A stretch of 64,000 bases of DNA from JAEULH01 sp034382075 (GCA_034382075.1 JAXMOZ010000001.1:62001-126000), one strand, 5' to 3'. Counted from the first letter of the stretch, positions 33,831-42,529 are shown. Numbers and translations are program-made. Notes: generated by a model from the sequence alone, not told the origin.

Positions 33831-34307
33831 ATGGTCGACCTTCAGCAAGGCTGGCTGCGCGTCCGCGATCTCCCCGCCGACGTCCTCAACGACATGCCGG
33901 ACTACCTGCGCAGCGCCTTCGCCGGCGCCCGGCGCTTCGACTTCGAGGTCGAAATGATCTGCGCCGGAGTGCAGGTGCCGGCGCACCGCCGCGCCGCCCG
34001 CCGCCTAGTGCTGGTGGCCGACGACAGCGATGATCCCGGCGAGCGCGGCCCGCTCGGCTTCGACCTGAAGGCGGTGGGAAGCGACGTCCGCGCCAGCCGG
34101 CGGGTGTTCGTCATCTCGGCCCAGGCCGACCACGAGATCTTCGCCAAGGCCTACGCCGCCGCCGTCGCCGACCTGGGCAAGGGGGCGGCCTGCGCCGTGA
34201 TCATCGAAACCGACCGCCGGCTGGAGCGAACCTGGATCCGGGCGCTGACCTCGCTGCGGAGCTGCGCCGCGGTGGGCGCCGATCCGCGGCTGACGACCGT
34301 CGCCTGA
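33831..34307 (+). CDS. Hypothetical protein
   Basis: 158 residues that I cannot place in a family. It is soluble, has no signal peptide and alternates short strands and helices (VEMICAGVQVPAHRRAARRL, VLVADDSDDPGERG, RVFVISAQADHEIFAKAYAA). This could be a small alpha/beta domain. Codon use matches its neighbours, with strong third-position GC, which supports coding. It is convergent with the c-di-GMP enzyme gene, whose stop lies 52 bases away. Confidence 0.6.
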   Translation: MVDLQQGWLRVRDLPADVLNDMPDYLRSAFAGARRFDFEVEMICAGVQVPAHRRAARRLVLVADDSDDPGERGPLGFDLKAVGSDVRASRRVFVISAQADHEIFAKAYAAAVADLGKGAACAVIIETDRRLERTWIRALTSLRSCAAVGADPRLTTVA

Positions 34308-34359
34308 ACCAAGGGCCTGCGGGCTCCCGCCCGCGGGCGCCACGGCGGCTGGCCCGACA

Positions 34360-36600
34360 TCAGGCCTGGCCGCCGCCGTCCGGGTGGGCCGGCGGATCGG
34401 GCCGCGGCTCGGGCGCAGCGAGCAGCGCCTCGATCCCGTCCGCGGTCAAGGGCTCGCTGAACAGCCAGCCCTGGGCCGCGTCGCAGCGGCAGGACCGGAG
34501 CAGGGCGAGCTGCTCCGCGGTCTCCACGCCCTCGGCGACGACGCGCACCCCGAGCCGGTGGGCGACGGCGACGATCGCCTCGACCAGCGACGCCTGCACC
34601 GGGCTGGTGACGATGCGCCGGGTCAGCGAGCCGTCGATCTTGACGGTGTCCAGCGGAAAGCGGCTCAACGAGGTCAGCGACGAGTAGCCGGTGCCGAAGT
34701 CGTCGATGCATAGGCGAACGCCGGCGGCGGCGAGCTGGCGCATGGCGCGGACGATCTGCGGCAGCTCCAGCATCAGCACGTTTTCGGCGAACTCGAGATG
34801 CAGCCCGGTGGCCGGCAGCTCATGCTGGCGCAGACCGCCCAGCACCTCCTCGGCCAGCGACTTGGTGCGGAACTCCCGGCTGCAGACGTTGACCGAGACG
34901 AACAGGCCGCGGCCATTGCGCCGCCACTTGGCGGCGTCACGGCAGGCCATGCTCATGGTCCAGGCGCCGATCGGGACGATGAGCCCGGTCTCCTCGGCAA
35001 CGCGGATGAAGTGCTCGGCGTCGACGATGCCCAGCTCTGGATCGTGCCAGCGCAGCAGCGCTTCGGCGCCGATGATCTGCCCGCCCTCCAGGCTCACGAT
35101 CGGCTGGTAGAGGACCCGCAGCTCCTCGCTGGCGAGCGCGCTCTTCAGCCGCGCCTCGGCGCGGTTGCGGCAGATCGTCCGGGCGTTCAGCTCCGGGGTG
35201 AAGAAGCGGAGCTGGTTGCGGCCCGAGCTCTTCGCCTTGTACATCGCCGCGTCGGCATTGCCGAGCAGGGTCTCGGCGTCGACGCCGTCCTCCGGCGAGA
35301 TGGTGATGCCGATGCTGGCGCCGACGAAGGCCTCCCGGCCGTCGAGGCTGAAGGGCGCCGCGACCGCCTCGAGGATCTTGCGGGCCACCAGCTCGGCGTC
35401 GGCGACCGAGCGCAGGTCCGGCAGGACCACGGTGAACTCGTCGCCGCCGATACGCGCCACGGTGTCCTCCTCGCGCACGCAAAGCCGGATGCGCTCTCCG
35501 AGCTGGCGGAGGAAGCGGTCGCCCGTGGCATGGCCGAACGTGTCGTTGATCGCCTTGAAGTCGTCGATGTCGATGAACAGCACGCCCACCTTGCGGAACC
35601 GCCGCCGGCCGGTGACGATCGCGTGCACCAGCCGGTCGAGGGCCAGCCAGCGGTTGGGCAGATGCGTCACCGGATCGAAGTTGGCCTGATGGTGCAGCCG
35701 GTCCTCGTAGATCTTGCGCAAGGTGACATCGGCGATGGTCCACAGGCTGGCGGCGGCGCCATCGAGGTTGCACGACTGAACCCGGACGTCGAGCCAGACG
35801 ACGGAGCCGTCCTTCTTGACGCCCCGGCACTCGAAGGCCTTGGGCGCCGGGATCTTGCCGGCATAGGCGCGCCAGTAGCGCTGCACCCGGGCCCGATCGT
35901 CGCCGGCGAACAGCACCGCCAGGCTGGGCAGGGCAACCACCTCCGCCGGCTTGCGATAGCCGAACATGACGGCGGAGGCGCGGTTTGCATAAAGTGGCCG
36001 GCCGTCGCGCTCGACGATCATCCCGTGGGGGGCCGCGTCGATCAGCGCGCGAAAATCCGCCTGCGCCCCGCACTCCGCGACGACCGCGCCGGCTTGTGCC
36101 GCCCGTGCGACATCCGGCGTCGGCCCGGCGAGATCGGCCGCGGGCTCCGCCATGGCCGGGGGCCGCGGCTCGCCGTAGACGGCGATGAAGTGGCTGACCC
36201 GCTCGCCGGCGTCCTTGACCGGGGCGATGGCCACCTCCGTCTCGTACACCTCGCCATCGGCGCGGCGGTTGCAGACCTCGCCCCGCCACTCCTCCCCCGC
36301 CGACAACGCCGACCACAGCGCCGCGTGCGCCGCCGGATCGGCCGCGTCCGCCTTCAGGAAGCGGGGATTGTGGTGGAGAACCTCGGTGCGGGCATAGCCG
36401 TTGATGGCGCTGAACCGCGGGTTGACATAGACGATGCGGCCCTCGCGGTCGGTGATCAGGATCGCGGCCGGGCAGTGCTCGATTGCCCACCACAGCGTCC
36501 TCAGCGCCCGCCGCTCCGCTTCGGCGTGGCTTGCCGCGGAGCGCGGCGCTGGCGGCGCTGGCGGCGGGGGGGCGGTAGGATGGGTGCTGTCCGGCATCAC
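34360..36600 (-). CDS. PAS-PAS-GGDEF-EAL cyclic-di-GMP enzyme
   Basis: 746-residue cytoplasmic protein. PAS1 is at about 38-150 (ILITDREGRIVYVNPRFSAI) and PAS2 at about 185-310 (PHGMIVERDGRPLYANRASA). A GGDEF diguanylate-cyclase domain lies at about 320-480, with intact ARIGGDEFTVV. An EAL phosphodiesterase domain at about 490-735 has GAEALLRWHDPE, VSVNVCSREF, the DD motif CIDDFGTGYSSL, VKIDGSL and VAEGVET, so both active sites look complete. The balance of activities cannot be read from sequence. There is no membrane segment; the PAS domains likely sense a soluble or redox signal. The divergent PilZ gene lies 282 bases upstream. Confidence 0.92.
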   Translation of the reverse strand: MMPDSTHPTAPPPPAPPAPRSAASHAEAERRALRTLWWAIEHCPAAILITDREGRIVYVNPRFSAINGYARTEVLHHNPRFLKADAADPAAHAALWSALSAGEEWRGEVCNRRADGEVYETEVAIAPVKDAGERVSHFIAVYGEPRPPAMAEPAADLAGPTPDVARAAQAGAVVAECGAQADFRALIDAAPHGMIVERDGRPLYANRASAVMFGYRKPAEVVALPSLAVLFAGDDRARVQRYWRAYAGKIPAPKAFECRGVKKDGSVVWLDVRVQSCNLDGAAASLWTIADVTLRKIYEDRLHHQANFDPVTHLPNRWLALDRLVHAIVTGRRRFRKVGVLFIDIDDFKAINDTFGHATGDRFLRQLGERIRLCVREEDTVARIGGDEFTVVLPDLRSVADAELVARKILEAVAAPFSLDGREAFVGASIGITISPEDGVDAETLLGNADAAMYKAKSSGRNQLRFFTPELNARTICRNRAEARLKSALASEELRVLYQPIVSLEGGQIIGAEALLRWHDPELGIVDAEHFIRVAEETGLIVPIGAWTMSMACRDAAKWRRNGRGLFVSVNVCSREFRTKSLAEEVLGGLRQHELPATGLHLEFAENVLMLELPQIVRAMRQLAAAGVRLCIDDFGTGYSSLTSLSRFPLDTVKIDGSLTRRIVTSPVQASLVEAIVAVAHRLGVRVVAEGVETAEQLALLRSCRCDAAQGWLFSEPLTADGIEALLAAPEPRPDPPAHPDGGGQA

Positions 36601-36882
36601 GATCTCGCCTGGGGCGTCGCGGCATGCAGCTGGGCCGGCCCGGCGCCGGTCTTGCGGTCAAGCCCGATGCCCCGATCATCCTCCGCTGCGTTCGGCCGGT
36701 CAGTGACCGCCGTCACCGCGCGCGTCACAATCGGGCGCGGATGCCCTTGACCGCGGCGGGTTTGCTTGCTGATGATTTGGCATCGGCCGATGTTTGTGAT
36801 TAACTCGCAAGGCTTCAGCCCCGCATGGGGGTAGGGCGAGGTCGGCTGTGCGCGCCGCCTTGAGGCGCGGGAAGGGGAACGA

Positions 36883-37245
36883 TTGAACGCGGACGGCTAC
36901 ATCGGCGAGCGCAGGCGCCACCAGCGGTTCACCCAGCCGCCGCTCAGCCTGTCGCTGGAAGGCCGGACCTACGTCACCGCCGACTGGAGCATGGGCGGGT
37001 TCGTCATCGACGACTATGCGGGGGCATTGACCCCGGGCTCGCTGTTCGCCATCGACGGCATCGGCGCCAACGGCGAGGAGTTGACCCCGGTCGGGGTCCG
37101 CGCCCGGGCATTGCGGATCAGCGAGGACCGGCGGCGGCTGACGGTGACCTTCCTGTTCGTCGACCAGCCGGCCTTTCGCGTCCTGCAGCGGCTGGTCGGC
37201 CAGCGCATCCAGCCGACGGGCCAGCCGCCCAGCGCGTCGAGGTAA
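36883..37245 (+). CDS. PilZ domain protein (c-di-GMP receptor)
   Basis: 120 residues, essentially one PilZ domain. The two c-di-GMP-binding motifs are present: RRRHQRF near the N-terminus (RxxxR) and DWSMGGF, which matches (D/N)xSxxG. The start is TTG 36883, with GAAGGGGAA a few bases upstream. Single-domain PilZ proteins act by binding partners after ligand uptake. The nearby GGDEF-EAL enzyme, transcribed divergently, is the natural candidate to set its ligand level. Confidence 0.85.
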   Translation: MNADGYIGERRRHQRFTQPPLSLSLEGRTYVTADWSMGGFVIDDYAGALTPGSLFAIDGIGANGEELTPVGVRARALRISEDRRRLTVTFLFVDQPAFRVLQRLVGQRIQPTGQPPSASR

Positions 37246-37264
37246 GCCCGATCGTCCCGCCGGC

Positions 37265-38431
37265 TCAGGGCACCGCCGCGGCCAAGCGGGCGAAGCCCGC
37301 TTCCAGATCGGCGATCAGATCGCCGGGATCCTCCAGCCCGCAGTGCAGGCGCAGGCACGGGCCGGCCTCGGTCCAGGCCGTCGCAGTGCGCACGCCGCTG
37401 GGATCGAACGGCACGACCAGGCTCTCGTAGCCGCCCCAGCTGTAGCCCATGGCGAACAGCTCGAGCCCGTCCAGCATCGCCGCCAGCGCCGGCTTCGGCA
37501 CGTCGTGAAGGACGATCGAAAGCAGGCCGTTGCTGCCGGAAAAGTCCCGCCGCCAGAGGTCGTGGCCGGGGCAATCGGGCAGCGCCGGGTGCAACACCCG
37601 GGCGACCTCCGGCCGCGCCTTCAGCCAATGGGCCAGCGTGAGCGCCGTCTGCTCATGGCGAGCGAGGCGCACCGGCAGCGTCCGAAGGCCGCGCAGGGCG
37701 AGGTAGCAGTCGTCGGGGCCGGCGGCCATGCCCAGCAACGAGGACGCCCGCTTGGCCCGCAGGAAGCAGGCTTCAGTGGTTGTGATGGTGCCGAGCATGA
37801 CGTCGGAATGGCCGACGATGTACTTGGTCGCGGCCTGGATCGAAACGTCGACGCCGTGGGCAAAGGGGGCAAACAGCAGCCCGGCGCTCCAGGTGTTGTC
37901 GAGCATGACCACCGCGCCGGCGGCCCGGGCGGCCGCGGCCAGGCGCGGAATGTCCTGCACCTCGTAGGTGAGCGAGCCGGGACTCTCGGCGAAAACCACC
38001 CGGGTGTCGGGGCGGAGCAGCGGCTCGATGTCGGCGAGCGGGTCGTAGTAGCTGGTCGCGATCCCGAGGCCGGTCAGCACGGTGTCGCAGAAGCTCCGGG
38101 TCGGGGCGTACGTGGTGTCGACCATTAGCAGGTGGTCGCCGCTCCTGAGGAAGGCCAGCAGGCTGGTGGTGATGGCGGCAAGCCCGGAGGGGACGGCGAT
38201 GCTGCGATAGCCGCCTTCCAGCTCCGCCACCGCCTCTTCAAGGGCGAAGGTGGTGGGCGTGCCGCGCCTGCCGTAGCGGGTGCCCTGGTAGGGCGTCCGG
38301 TCCGCCTCTTCCAGCGCCGCCAGGGTCGGGTAGACGATGGTCGAAGCGTGGTAAACGGGCGGATTGACGACGCCGTGGTTGGCTTCGGGCGACCGGCCGA
38401 CGCCGACGAGGCGCGTCTCCTTGCCGCTCAT
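37265..38431 (-). CDS. metC: Cystathionine beta-lyase (PLP-dependent Cys/Met metabolism enzyme)
   Basis: Cleaves cystathionine to homocysteine, or acts as a related C-S lyase; 388 residues. Family stretches: NPPVYHASTIVYPTL, QGTRYGRRGTPTTFALEEAV, the PLP Lys in QAATKYIVGHSDVMLG, and SWGGYESLVVPF. ATG 38431 overlaps the sseA stop codon (ATGA). It is last in cysK-sseA-metC. The SWGGYES variant is typical of cystathionine beta-lyase rather than gamma-synthase. Confidence 0.9.
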   Translation of the reverse strand: MSGKETRLVGVGRSPEANHGVVNPPVYHASTIVYPTLAALEEADRTPYQGTRYGRRGTPTTFALEEAVAELEGGYRSIAVPSGLAAITTSLLAFLRSGDHLLMVDTTYAPTRSFCDTVLTGLGIATSYYDPLADIEPLLRPDTRVVFAESPGSLTYEVQDIPRLAAAARAAGAVVMLDNTWSAGLLFAPFAHGVDVSIQAATKYIVGHSDVMLGTITTTEACFLRAKRASSLLGMAAGPDDCYLALRGLRTLPVRLARHEQTALTLAHWLKARPEVARVLHPALPDCPGHDLWRRDFSGSNGLLSIVLHDVPKPALAAMLDGLELFAMGYSWGGYESLVVPFDPSGVRTATAWTEAGPCLRLHCGLEDPGDLIADLEAGFARLAAAVP

Positions 38432-39297
38432 CCGCCGGTCCCGACGGGGGTGTCGGGATGGTTGCCCCACTCGGCCCATGAGCCGTCGTAGACGGCGGTG
38501 CACTCGTGGCCGACGAGCGCGGCGGCGAAGGCGACGGCGCAGGCGGTCACCCCGGAGCCGCAGGAGGCTATGATCGGCCGGGCGAGCTCGATGCCGGCGT
38601 CGGCGAAGGCGGCGGAAAGCTCATCTCGGCCTCGCCACGCTCCGGCACGCGCCGGATCGACCAGGCTCATCGCCGGGATGTTGCGGCTCCCCGGAATGTG
38701 CCCCTGTTTCGCCGCGGGCCTCGGCTCCGGGTCGCGGCCCGAGAAGCGGCCCGGAGGCCTGGCGTCGACGATCTGCGGCCGCCGCTCGCTGCCGAGCGCC
38801 GAGAGCACCTGCTCGCGGCCGGCCACGAGCTCGGGGCGGAAGCGAGGGGTGAAGGCAGCGGGCGGGCGGGGCTGCGCCGGCCCGCTCTCCACCCGCAGGC
38901 CGGCGGCCTGCCAGGCGGCGAGGCCGCCGTCCAGCACCGCGATCCGGTCGTGGCCGAAGCAGCGGAACATCCACCAGACCCTGGGCGCCGCGAGCGAGCC
39001 GGGAGCGTCGTAGGCGACGACCAGGGTGTCGTCGCCGATGCCGAGCCTGCCCGCATGTTCGGCGAAGACCTCGGGCGATGGCAGCATGTGCGGCAGCGGG
39101 TTCTGCTCGTCGCGGATGGCGTCGATGTCGAAGAAGGCGGCGTTTGGAATGTGTGCGGCCTCGAACTCCGCTTTTGCGTCGCGGCCGCTCCCCGGAACGT
39201 GGAAGCTGCCGTCGAGAATGCGCACCCCAGGGTCGTCCAGGTGTCCGGCCAACCACTCTGGACCGACGAGCAGGCCGGGCGGCGTGGGCGCGTTCAT
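38428..39297 (-). CDS. sseA: 3-mercaptopyruvate / thiosulfate sulfurtransferase
   Basis: 289 residues with two rhodanese domains. The active-site loop CGSGVTACAVA in the second domain is that of 3-mercaptopyruvate sulfurtransferases. The first domain (LVGPEWLAGHLDDPGVRILD) is the inactive half, as usual. WWMFRCFGHDRIAVLDGGLA and GHIPGSRNIP are family landmarks. ATG 39297 overlaps the cysK stop (ATGA), and metC overlaps its own stop the same way. Confidence 0.92.
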   Translation of the reverse strand: MNAPTPPGLLVGPEWLAGHLDDPGVRILDGSFHVPGSGRDAKAEFEAAHIPNAAFFDIDAIRDEQNPLPHMLPSPEVFAEHAGRLGIGDDTLVVAYDAPGSLAAPRVWWMFRCFGHDRIAVLDGGLAAWQAAGLRVESGPAQPRPPAAFTPRFRPELVAGREQVLSALGSERRPQIVDARPPGRFSGRDPEPRPAAKQGHIPGSRNIPAMSLVDPARAGAWRGRDELSAAFADAGIELARPIIASCGSGVTACAVAFAAALVGHECTAVYDGSWAEWGNHPDTPVGTGG

Positions 39298-40304
39298 GAT
39301 GCTTCCTCCAGCCAGGCCGGCACCGGCAGCCCTTTGCTGCGCAGGAACGCCGGGTTGTAAAGCTTCGACTGGTAGCGGGTGCCGTAGTCGCAGAGGATGG
39401 TGACGATGGTATGCCCCGGACCAAGCTCGCGGGCGAGGCGCATGGCTCCGGCGACGTTGATGCCGCTGGAGCCGCCGAGGCACAGCCCCTCGTGGCTCAG
39501 AAGCCCGAAGACGATCTCGAGGGCTTCCGCATCCTCGATCCGGTAGGCGTGATCGACGAGCGCGCCCTCCAGGTTGGCGGTGATCCGCCCCTGGCCGATG
39601 CCCTCGGTGATGGACTCGCCCTCCGCCTTCAGGCTGCCGAAGCGGTAGTAGTGGTAGAGCGCGGCGCCCGTGGGGTCGGCGAGCCCGATCCGCACCGCCG
39701 GCTTTCGCTCCTTCAGGTACGCGCCTACCCCCGCCAGGGTTCCGCCGGTGCCGACGGCGCAGACGAAACCGTCAACGCGGCCATCGGTCTGGGCCCAGAT
39801 CTCCGGTCCGGTGGTGCGGTAATGGCCGGCGCGGTTGGCGACGTTGTCGAACTGGTTGGCCCAGATGGCCCCGTGCGGTTCGCTCTTGGCCAGCTCCTCG
39901 GCGAGCCGGCCCGAGAGCTTCACGTAGTTGTCGGGGTTCGCGTACGGCACCGCCGGGACCTCGCGCACCTCCGCGCCGCAGAGCCGGAGCATGTCCTTCT
40001 TTTCCTGGCTCTGGGTCTCGGGGATCACGATCAGCGTCCGGTAGCCGCGGGCGTTGCCGACCAGGGCGAGGCCGATGCCGGTGTTGCCGGCGGTGCCTTC
40101 GACGATCAGCCCGCCCGGTTCGATCGCGCCCCGCTCCTCGGCGTCGAGGACGATTGCCAGGGCCGCCCGGTCTTTCACCGAGCTACCGGGGTTGAGGAAC
40201 TCGGCCTTGCCGAGGATCTCGCAGCCGGTGAGCTCCGAGGCCTTGTGCAAGCGGATCAGCGGCGTGTTGCCGATGGCGTCGACGAAACCGCGGCGAATGT
40301 CCAT
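39294..40304 (-). CDS. cysK: Cysteine synthase A
   Basis: Makes cysteine from O-acetylserine and sulfide; 336 residues. The PLP Lys lies in NPGSSVKDRAA, the substrate loop in EGTAGNTGIGLA and the phosphate-binding loop in AVGTGGTLAGVG. ATG 40304 (MDIRRGFVDAIGNTPLIRLH) is taken as the start; GTG 40319 adds five residues. First gene of cysK-sseA-metC. The IS1-like element is inserted 86 bases upstream of this start, and probably close to or inside the original promoter region. Confidence 0.92.
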   Translation of the reverse strand: MDIRRGFVDAIGNTPLIRLHKASELTGCEILGKAEFLNPGSSVKDRAALAIVLDAEERGAIEPGGLIVEGTAGNTGIGLALVGNARGYRTLIVIPETQSQEKKDMLRLCGAEVREVPAVPYANPDNYVKLSGRLAEELAKSEPHGAIWANQFDNVANRAGHYRTTGPEIWAQTDGRVDGFVCAVGTGGTLAGVGAYLKERKPAVRIGLADPTGAALYHYYRFGSLKAEGESITEGIGQGRITANLEGALVDHAYRIEDAEALEIVFGLLSHEGLCLGGSSGINVAGAMRLARELGPGHTIVTILCDYGTRYQSKLYNPAFLRSKGLPVPAWLEEAS

Positions 40305-40398
40305 GGACGGCAATACCACGCGGGGGGCTGGGCGAAAGGCCGCGACACTAACCCGCGCCCGCCCGGCGGATCAAGGAACCCCGCCGCCGGGTACTGCC

Positions 40399-41304
40399 TC
40401 AGTTTGAAATCGCGCCGGCAGACTTCGCGCGCTTCCTGTACGTCTTCGGCCTAACCGGCGGCGCTTCGCGTGCGTCCATAAGCGCCACGATGTCGCTCAT
40501 GCTCCACAGACGATCTGTCAGCCCGGCAGCCATTGCCGGCGTCACGCGCAGCGAAGAATGAATCCGCGTAAAATTGTAAAACATGACATGCAGCGCCACA
40601 GCCCATGCGTGGTTCTCAAACTTTTTCGAGTGCGCGTTCGTCAGCCTTGTGAAGCGCCGCATGTGCATGCGGATCGTTAGGTTGCTGCGCTCCACGTAGC
40701 TAGTGGAAATGTGTGAAGGATCTGGCTTCCCCGTGATGGACTCCTTCTTACACCCGGTGCACTCGGCTGGGCTGTAGCGCCCCTTGAACGTGTCAGGCGC
40801 TGCTCCGTAAAGCTTCACAAGCTGCGCGTAATCAATGTCAGCGCCGAACGCTTCCTCGACTGCCTGGAGATAGGCTTTGTGGCCGTCGGTCGTAAGCTGC
40901 ACGCGGTTCGCGATGCGAGCGCGAAGATCGTCCATCAAAGCCATTGCGTAGTCGCTGTCACGGCCGCCAACCATGTAGCTGATGATGAGCTTGCTGGAAG
41001 CCTCCATCGCCGTCCACGTCCACACGTCGCCTGCGCCATCAGGCGCGGCCTTTGCTTTCTGGACGTTGCGCTGCTTGGCGTAACAGAACGCCCAGATCTC
41101 ATCGCACTGAACGCGGGTGGCTTTCACGCCGTGGACATTCTCATCGTGATATGCGGCGCACGCCTTGCCGGCGTCGATCAGCAGTTTGCTCACGGTGTTC
41201 AGCGACACGCCGGTAACACGGGTGATGGCGCGCATGGATGTCCCCTCGCAGAGGAGGGAGAGAATGTTGGCGCGCGCTGCGACTGGGAGCTTGTTCATAG
41301 GCAT
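40399..41304 (-). CDS. IS1-family-like transposase
   Basis: 301 residues, as one uninterrupted frame without the programmed frameshift of classical IS1. An N-terminal helix-turn-helix region reads NILSLLCEGTSMRAITRVTG and VSLNTVSKLLIDAG. The catalytic core includes QCDEIWAFCYAKQRN and DVWTWTAMEASSKLIISYMV (first Asp region), LTTDGHKAYLQAVE (second) and STSYVERSNLTIRMH (Glu). Its stop codon lies within the terminal inverted repeat, so the last residues are encoded by the repeat itself. Start 41304 or ATG 41298. No damage is visible; the enzyme should be active. Confidence 0.9.
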   Translation of the reverse strand: MPMNKLPVAARANILSLLCEGTSMRAITRVTGVSLNTVSKLLIDAGKACAAYHDENVHGVKATRVQCDEIWAFCYAKQRNVQKAKAAPDGAGDVWTWTAMEASSKLIISYMVGGRDSDYAMALMDDLRARIANRVQLTTDGHKAYLQAVEEAFGADIDYAQLVKLYGAAPDTFKGRYSPAECTGCKKESITGKPDPSHISTSYVERSNLTIRMHMRRFTRLTNAHSKKFENHAWAVALHVMFYNFTRIHSSLRVTPAMAAGLTDRLWSMSDIVALMDAREAPPVRPKTYRKRAKSAGAISN

Positions 41305-41498
41305 GACGATATGCCTTCATGCCCATACACTCAAGCATAAAGTTGCTTTTGAAAATAGGGGATTCACAGATTCGCAGAACTGTGCTTTAAATGACTTACG
41401 CCCGGATGCGCGAACATCCGAGCGTAAGGTTGGCCAAAGTTCAGCCGTCGAGCCTCAGGCTGATCTACAGGTCATGAACCACATGTCCTTCCTTCCTT

Positions 41499-42101
41499 TC
41501 ACCGCATAGCCGTGCGGGATAGGGGTTGAGTTGTGGAGGACGACGGAGTCGAACCGTCCGGGGCACCTTGGCTAGGGGCGTCCCCCGGCGAACCTGCGTC
41601 CCCCAGTGAATGACCTATGCCTCCCTCTGCTGACGTAGAGGGAGGTTCATTCTGCTGCATTCCAACATCATTAGAAACAGAGCCACGATAGCGGCCCGTT
41701 CCAACTCGGCGGATAACGCCTTCCCTCGCCGCAATCGACAGCAACGACCGAGCTACGCTACTAGGCAGGCTGTGCCCCTCTTTCCCCGTGTCGCGAACCA
41801 ACTCATCGACGCCAACGCCTTCTGGAGGCGCATCGTTGATGAGCCGTAGCATGCACGCCCAGCGCGCGTTCGTGGCTGGGTCGGGGAGCGGGCGATGCCT
41901 GACCTGGGCCGGGCGCTCGCGCGCTCCAGGAGAAACAGACTCCGCTTCGCCTGCCGCCATGTTGGCGCGCACAATGTCCAGCGCTTGACGCAGCCCGGAC
42001 ACGCGCCCGCGGAGGCCTTCGAGGCGTCGCGACAGTTCGCGCTCCTCAGCCTCTAGCGCCTCAATCTGCCTCTCGATTTGCTCTGTGGGTTCACGCGTCA
42101 C
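41499..42101 (-). CDS. IS passenger gene, coiled-coil and winged-helix-like protein of unknown function
   Basis: 200 residues from GTG 42101. The first 45 are a strong coiled coil (TEQIERQIEALEAEERELSR, RLEGLRGRVSGLRQALDIVR). The middle (about 80-150) looks like a winged helix: WACMLRLINDAPPEGVGVDE, SSVARSLLSIAAREGVIRRV, GTGRYRG. The last 50 are Ser/Pro/Gly-rich and disordered. This layout suggests a small DNA-binding regulator. GTG 42101 follows an AGGAG; a longer frame to 42164 runs through the tandem repeats. Carried within the IS-like element, on the same strand as the transposase. Confidence 0.65.
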   Translation of the reverse strand: MTREPTEQIERQIEALEAEERELSRRLEGLRGRVSGLRQALDIVRANMAAGEAESVSPGARERPAQVRHRPLPDPATNARWACMLRLINDAPPEGVGVDELVRDTGKEGHSLPSSVARSLLSIAAREGVIRRVGTGRYRGSVSNDVGMQQNEPPSTSAEGGIGHSLGDAGSPGDAPSQGAPDGSTPSSSTTQPLSRTAMR

Positions 42102-42104
42102 CGG

Positions 42105-42176
42105 ACCACTCCTCGCCACCGTCACCAAGTATATATCAGCACCACTCCTCGCCACCGTCACCAAGTATATATCAGC
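42105..42176. repeat. Perfect 36-bp tandem duplication upstream of the passenger gene
   Basis: The unit starting ACCACTCCTCGCC and ending TATATATCAGC occurs at 42105-42140 and again at 42141-42176 without a change. Each copy holds, on the minus strand, a TATATAC stretch and an AGGAG ribosome site, so the duplication copies the translation start region of the 200-residue gene. Confidence 0.9.
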
Positions 42177-42221
42177 GGTGGCGATGGTGTGGAAGCGGAA
42201 TCTGTCATGGCGTGTGTGTGT

Positions 42222-42437
42222 CTACGGGCGCCATCGCGCCAATGCTGCTTTCCGCGCCTGCTCGGAGCGCTCCTCCGGCGTCATCCTTGCGGCGCGCGCG
42301 GGGCCGCCCTTGAGGCCGCCGCGCCTGGCGTGTTCGGAAGTGTCTGTGGATGGATGTTCTGTGGCATTGCCGGTGGCGATGTCCACGATCAGCTTGGCCA
42401 GTTGGTTCGGGTCACGGGGGCGTCTCGGCTTGCTCAT
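42222..42437 (-). CDS. Small basic IS-associated protein
   Basis: 71 residues, starting MSKPRRPRDPNQLAKLIVDI and ending RSEQARKAALARWRP. The RDPNQLAKLIVDIATG start and the GGLKGG-ARAARMTPEER-E-A-KAA-ARW tail mark a family of small basic proteins, often annotated as RNA-binding or histone-H1-like, that occur next to this transposase type in many alphaproteobacteria. No function is known; nucleic-acid binding is inferred from charge. Located inside the IS element near its right end. Confidence 0.75.
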   Translation of the reverse strand: MSKPRRPRDPNQLAKLIVDIATGNATEHPSTDTSEHARRGGLKGGPARAARMTPEERSEQARKAALARWRP

Positions 42438-42529
42438 GCCGAAAGTATGGCACCGACGGCCAGCTCACTCTAGCGGGGCGGCGATTTCAAACTGAGGCAG
42501 TACCCGCCGCCGTGACGGCCGGACGGCCG

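Larger units (their letters stand above)
40390..42504. mobile_element. IS1-like insertion element with passenger genes, complete
   Basis: 2115 bases bounded by perfect 24-bp terminal inverted repeats (40390-40413 beginning GGTACTGCCTCAG; 42481-42504 its reverse complement). The 8-bp duplications flank it. It contains a transposase at one end and two further genes on the same strand in the other half. At about 2.1 kb it is far longer than a minimal IS1 (under 1 kb). GC content is lower than in the surroundings, most visibly in the transposase half. Its insertion separates cysK from the small ORF at 42530. Confidence 0.9.
40382..42512. repeat. 8-bp target-site duplication flanking the IS element
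   Basis: CGCCGCCG occurs directly outside each end of the element, at 40382-40389 and 42505-42512. Length fits the IS1 family, which makes 8-9 bp duplications. Intact duplication implies that the element inserted as one unit and fairly recently. Confidence 0.8.
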
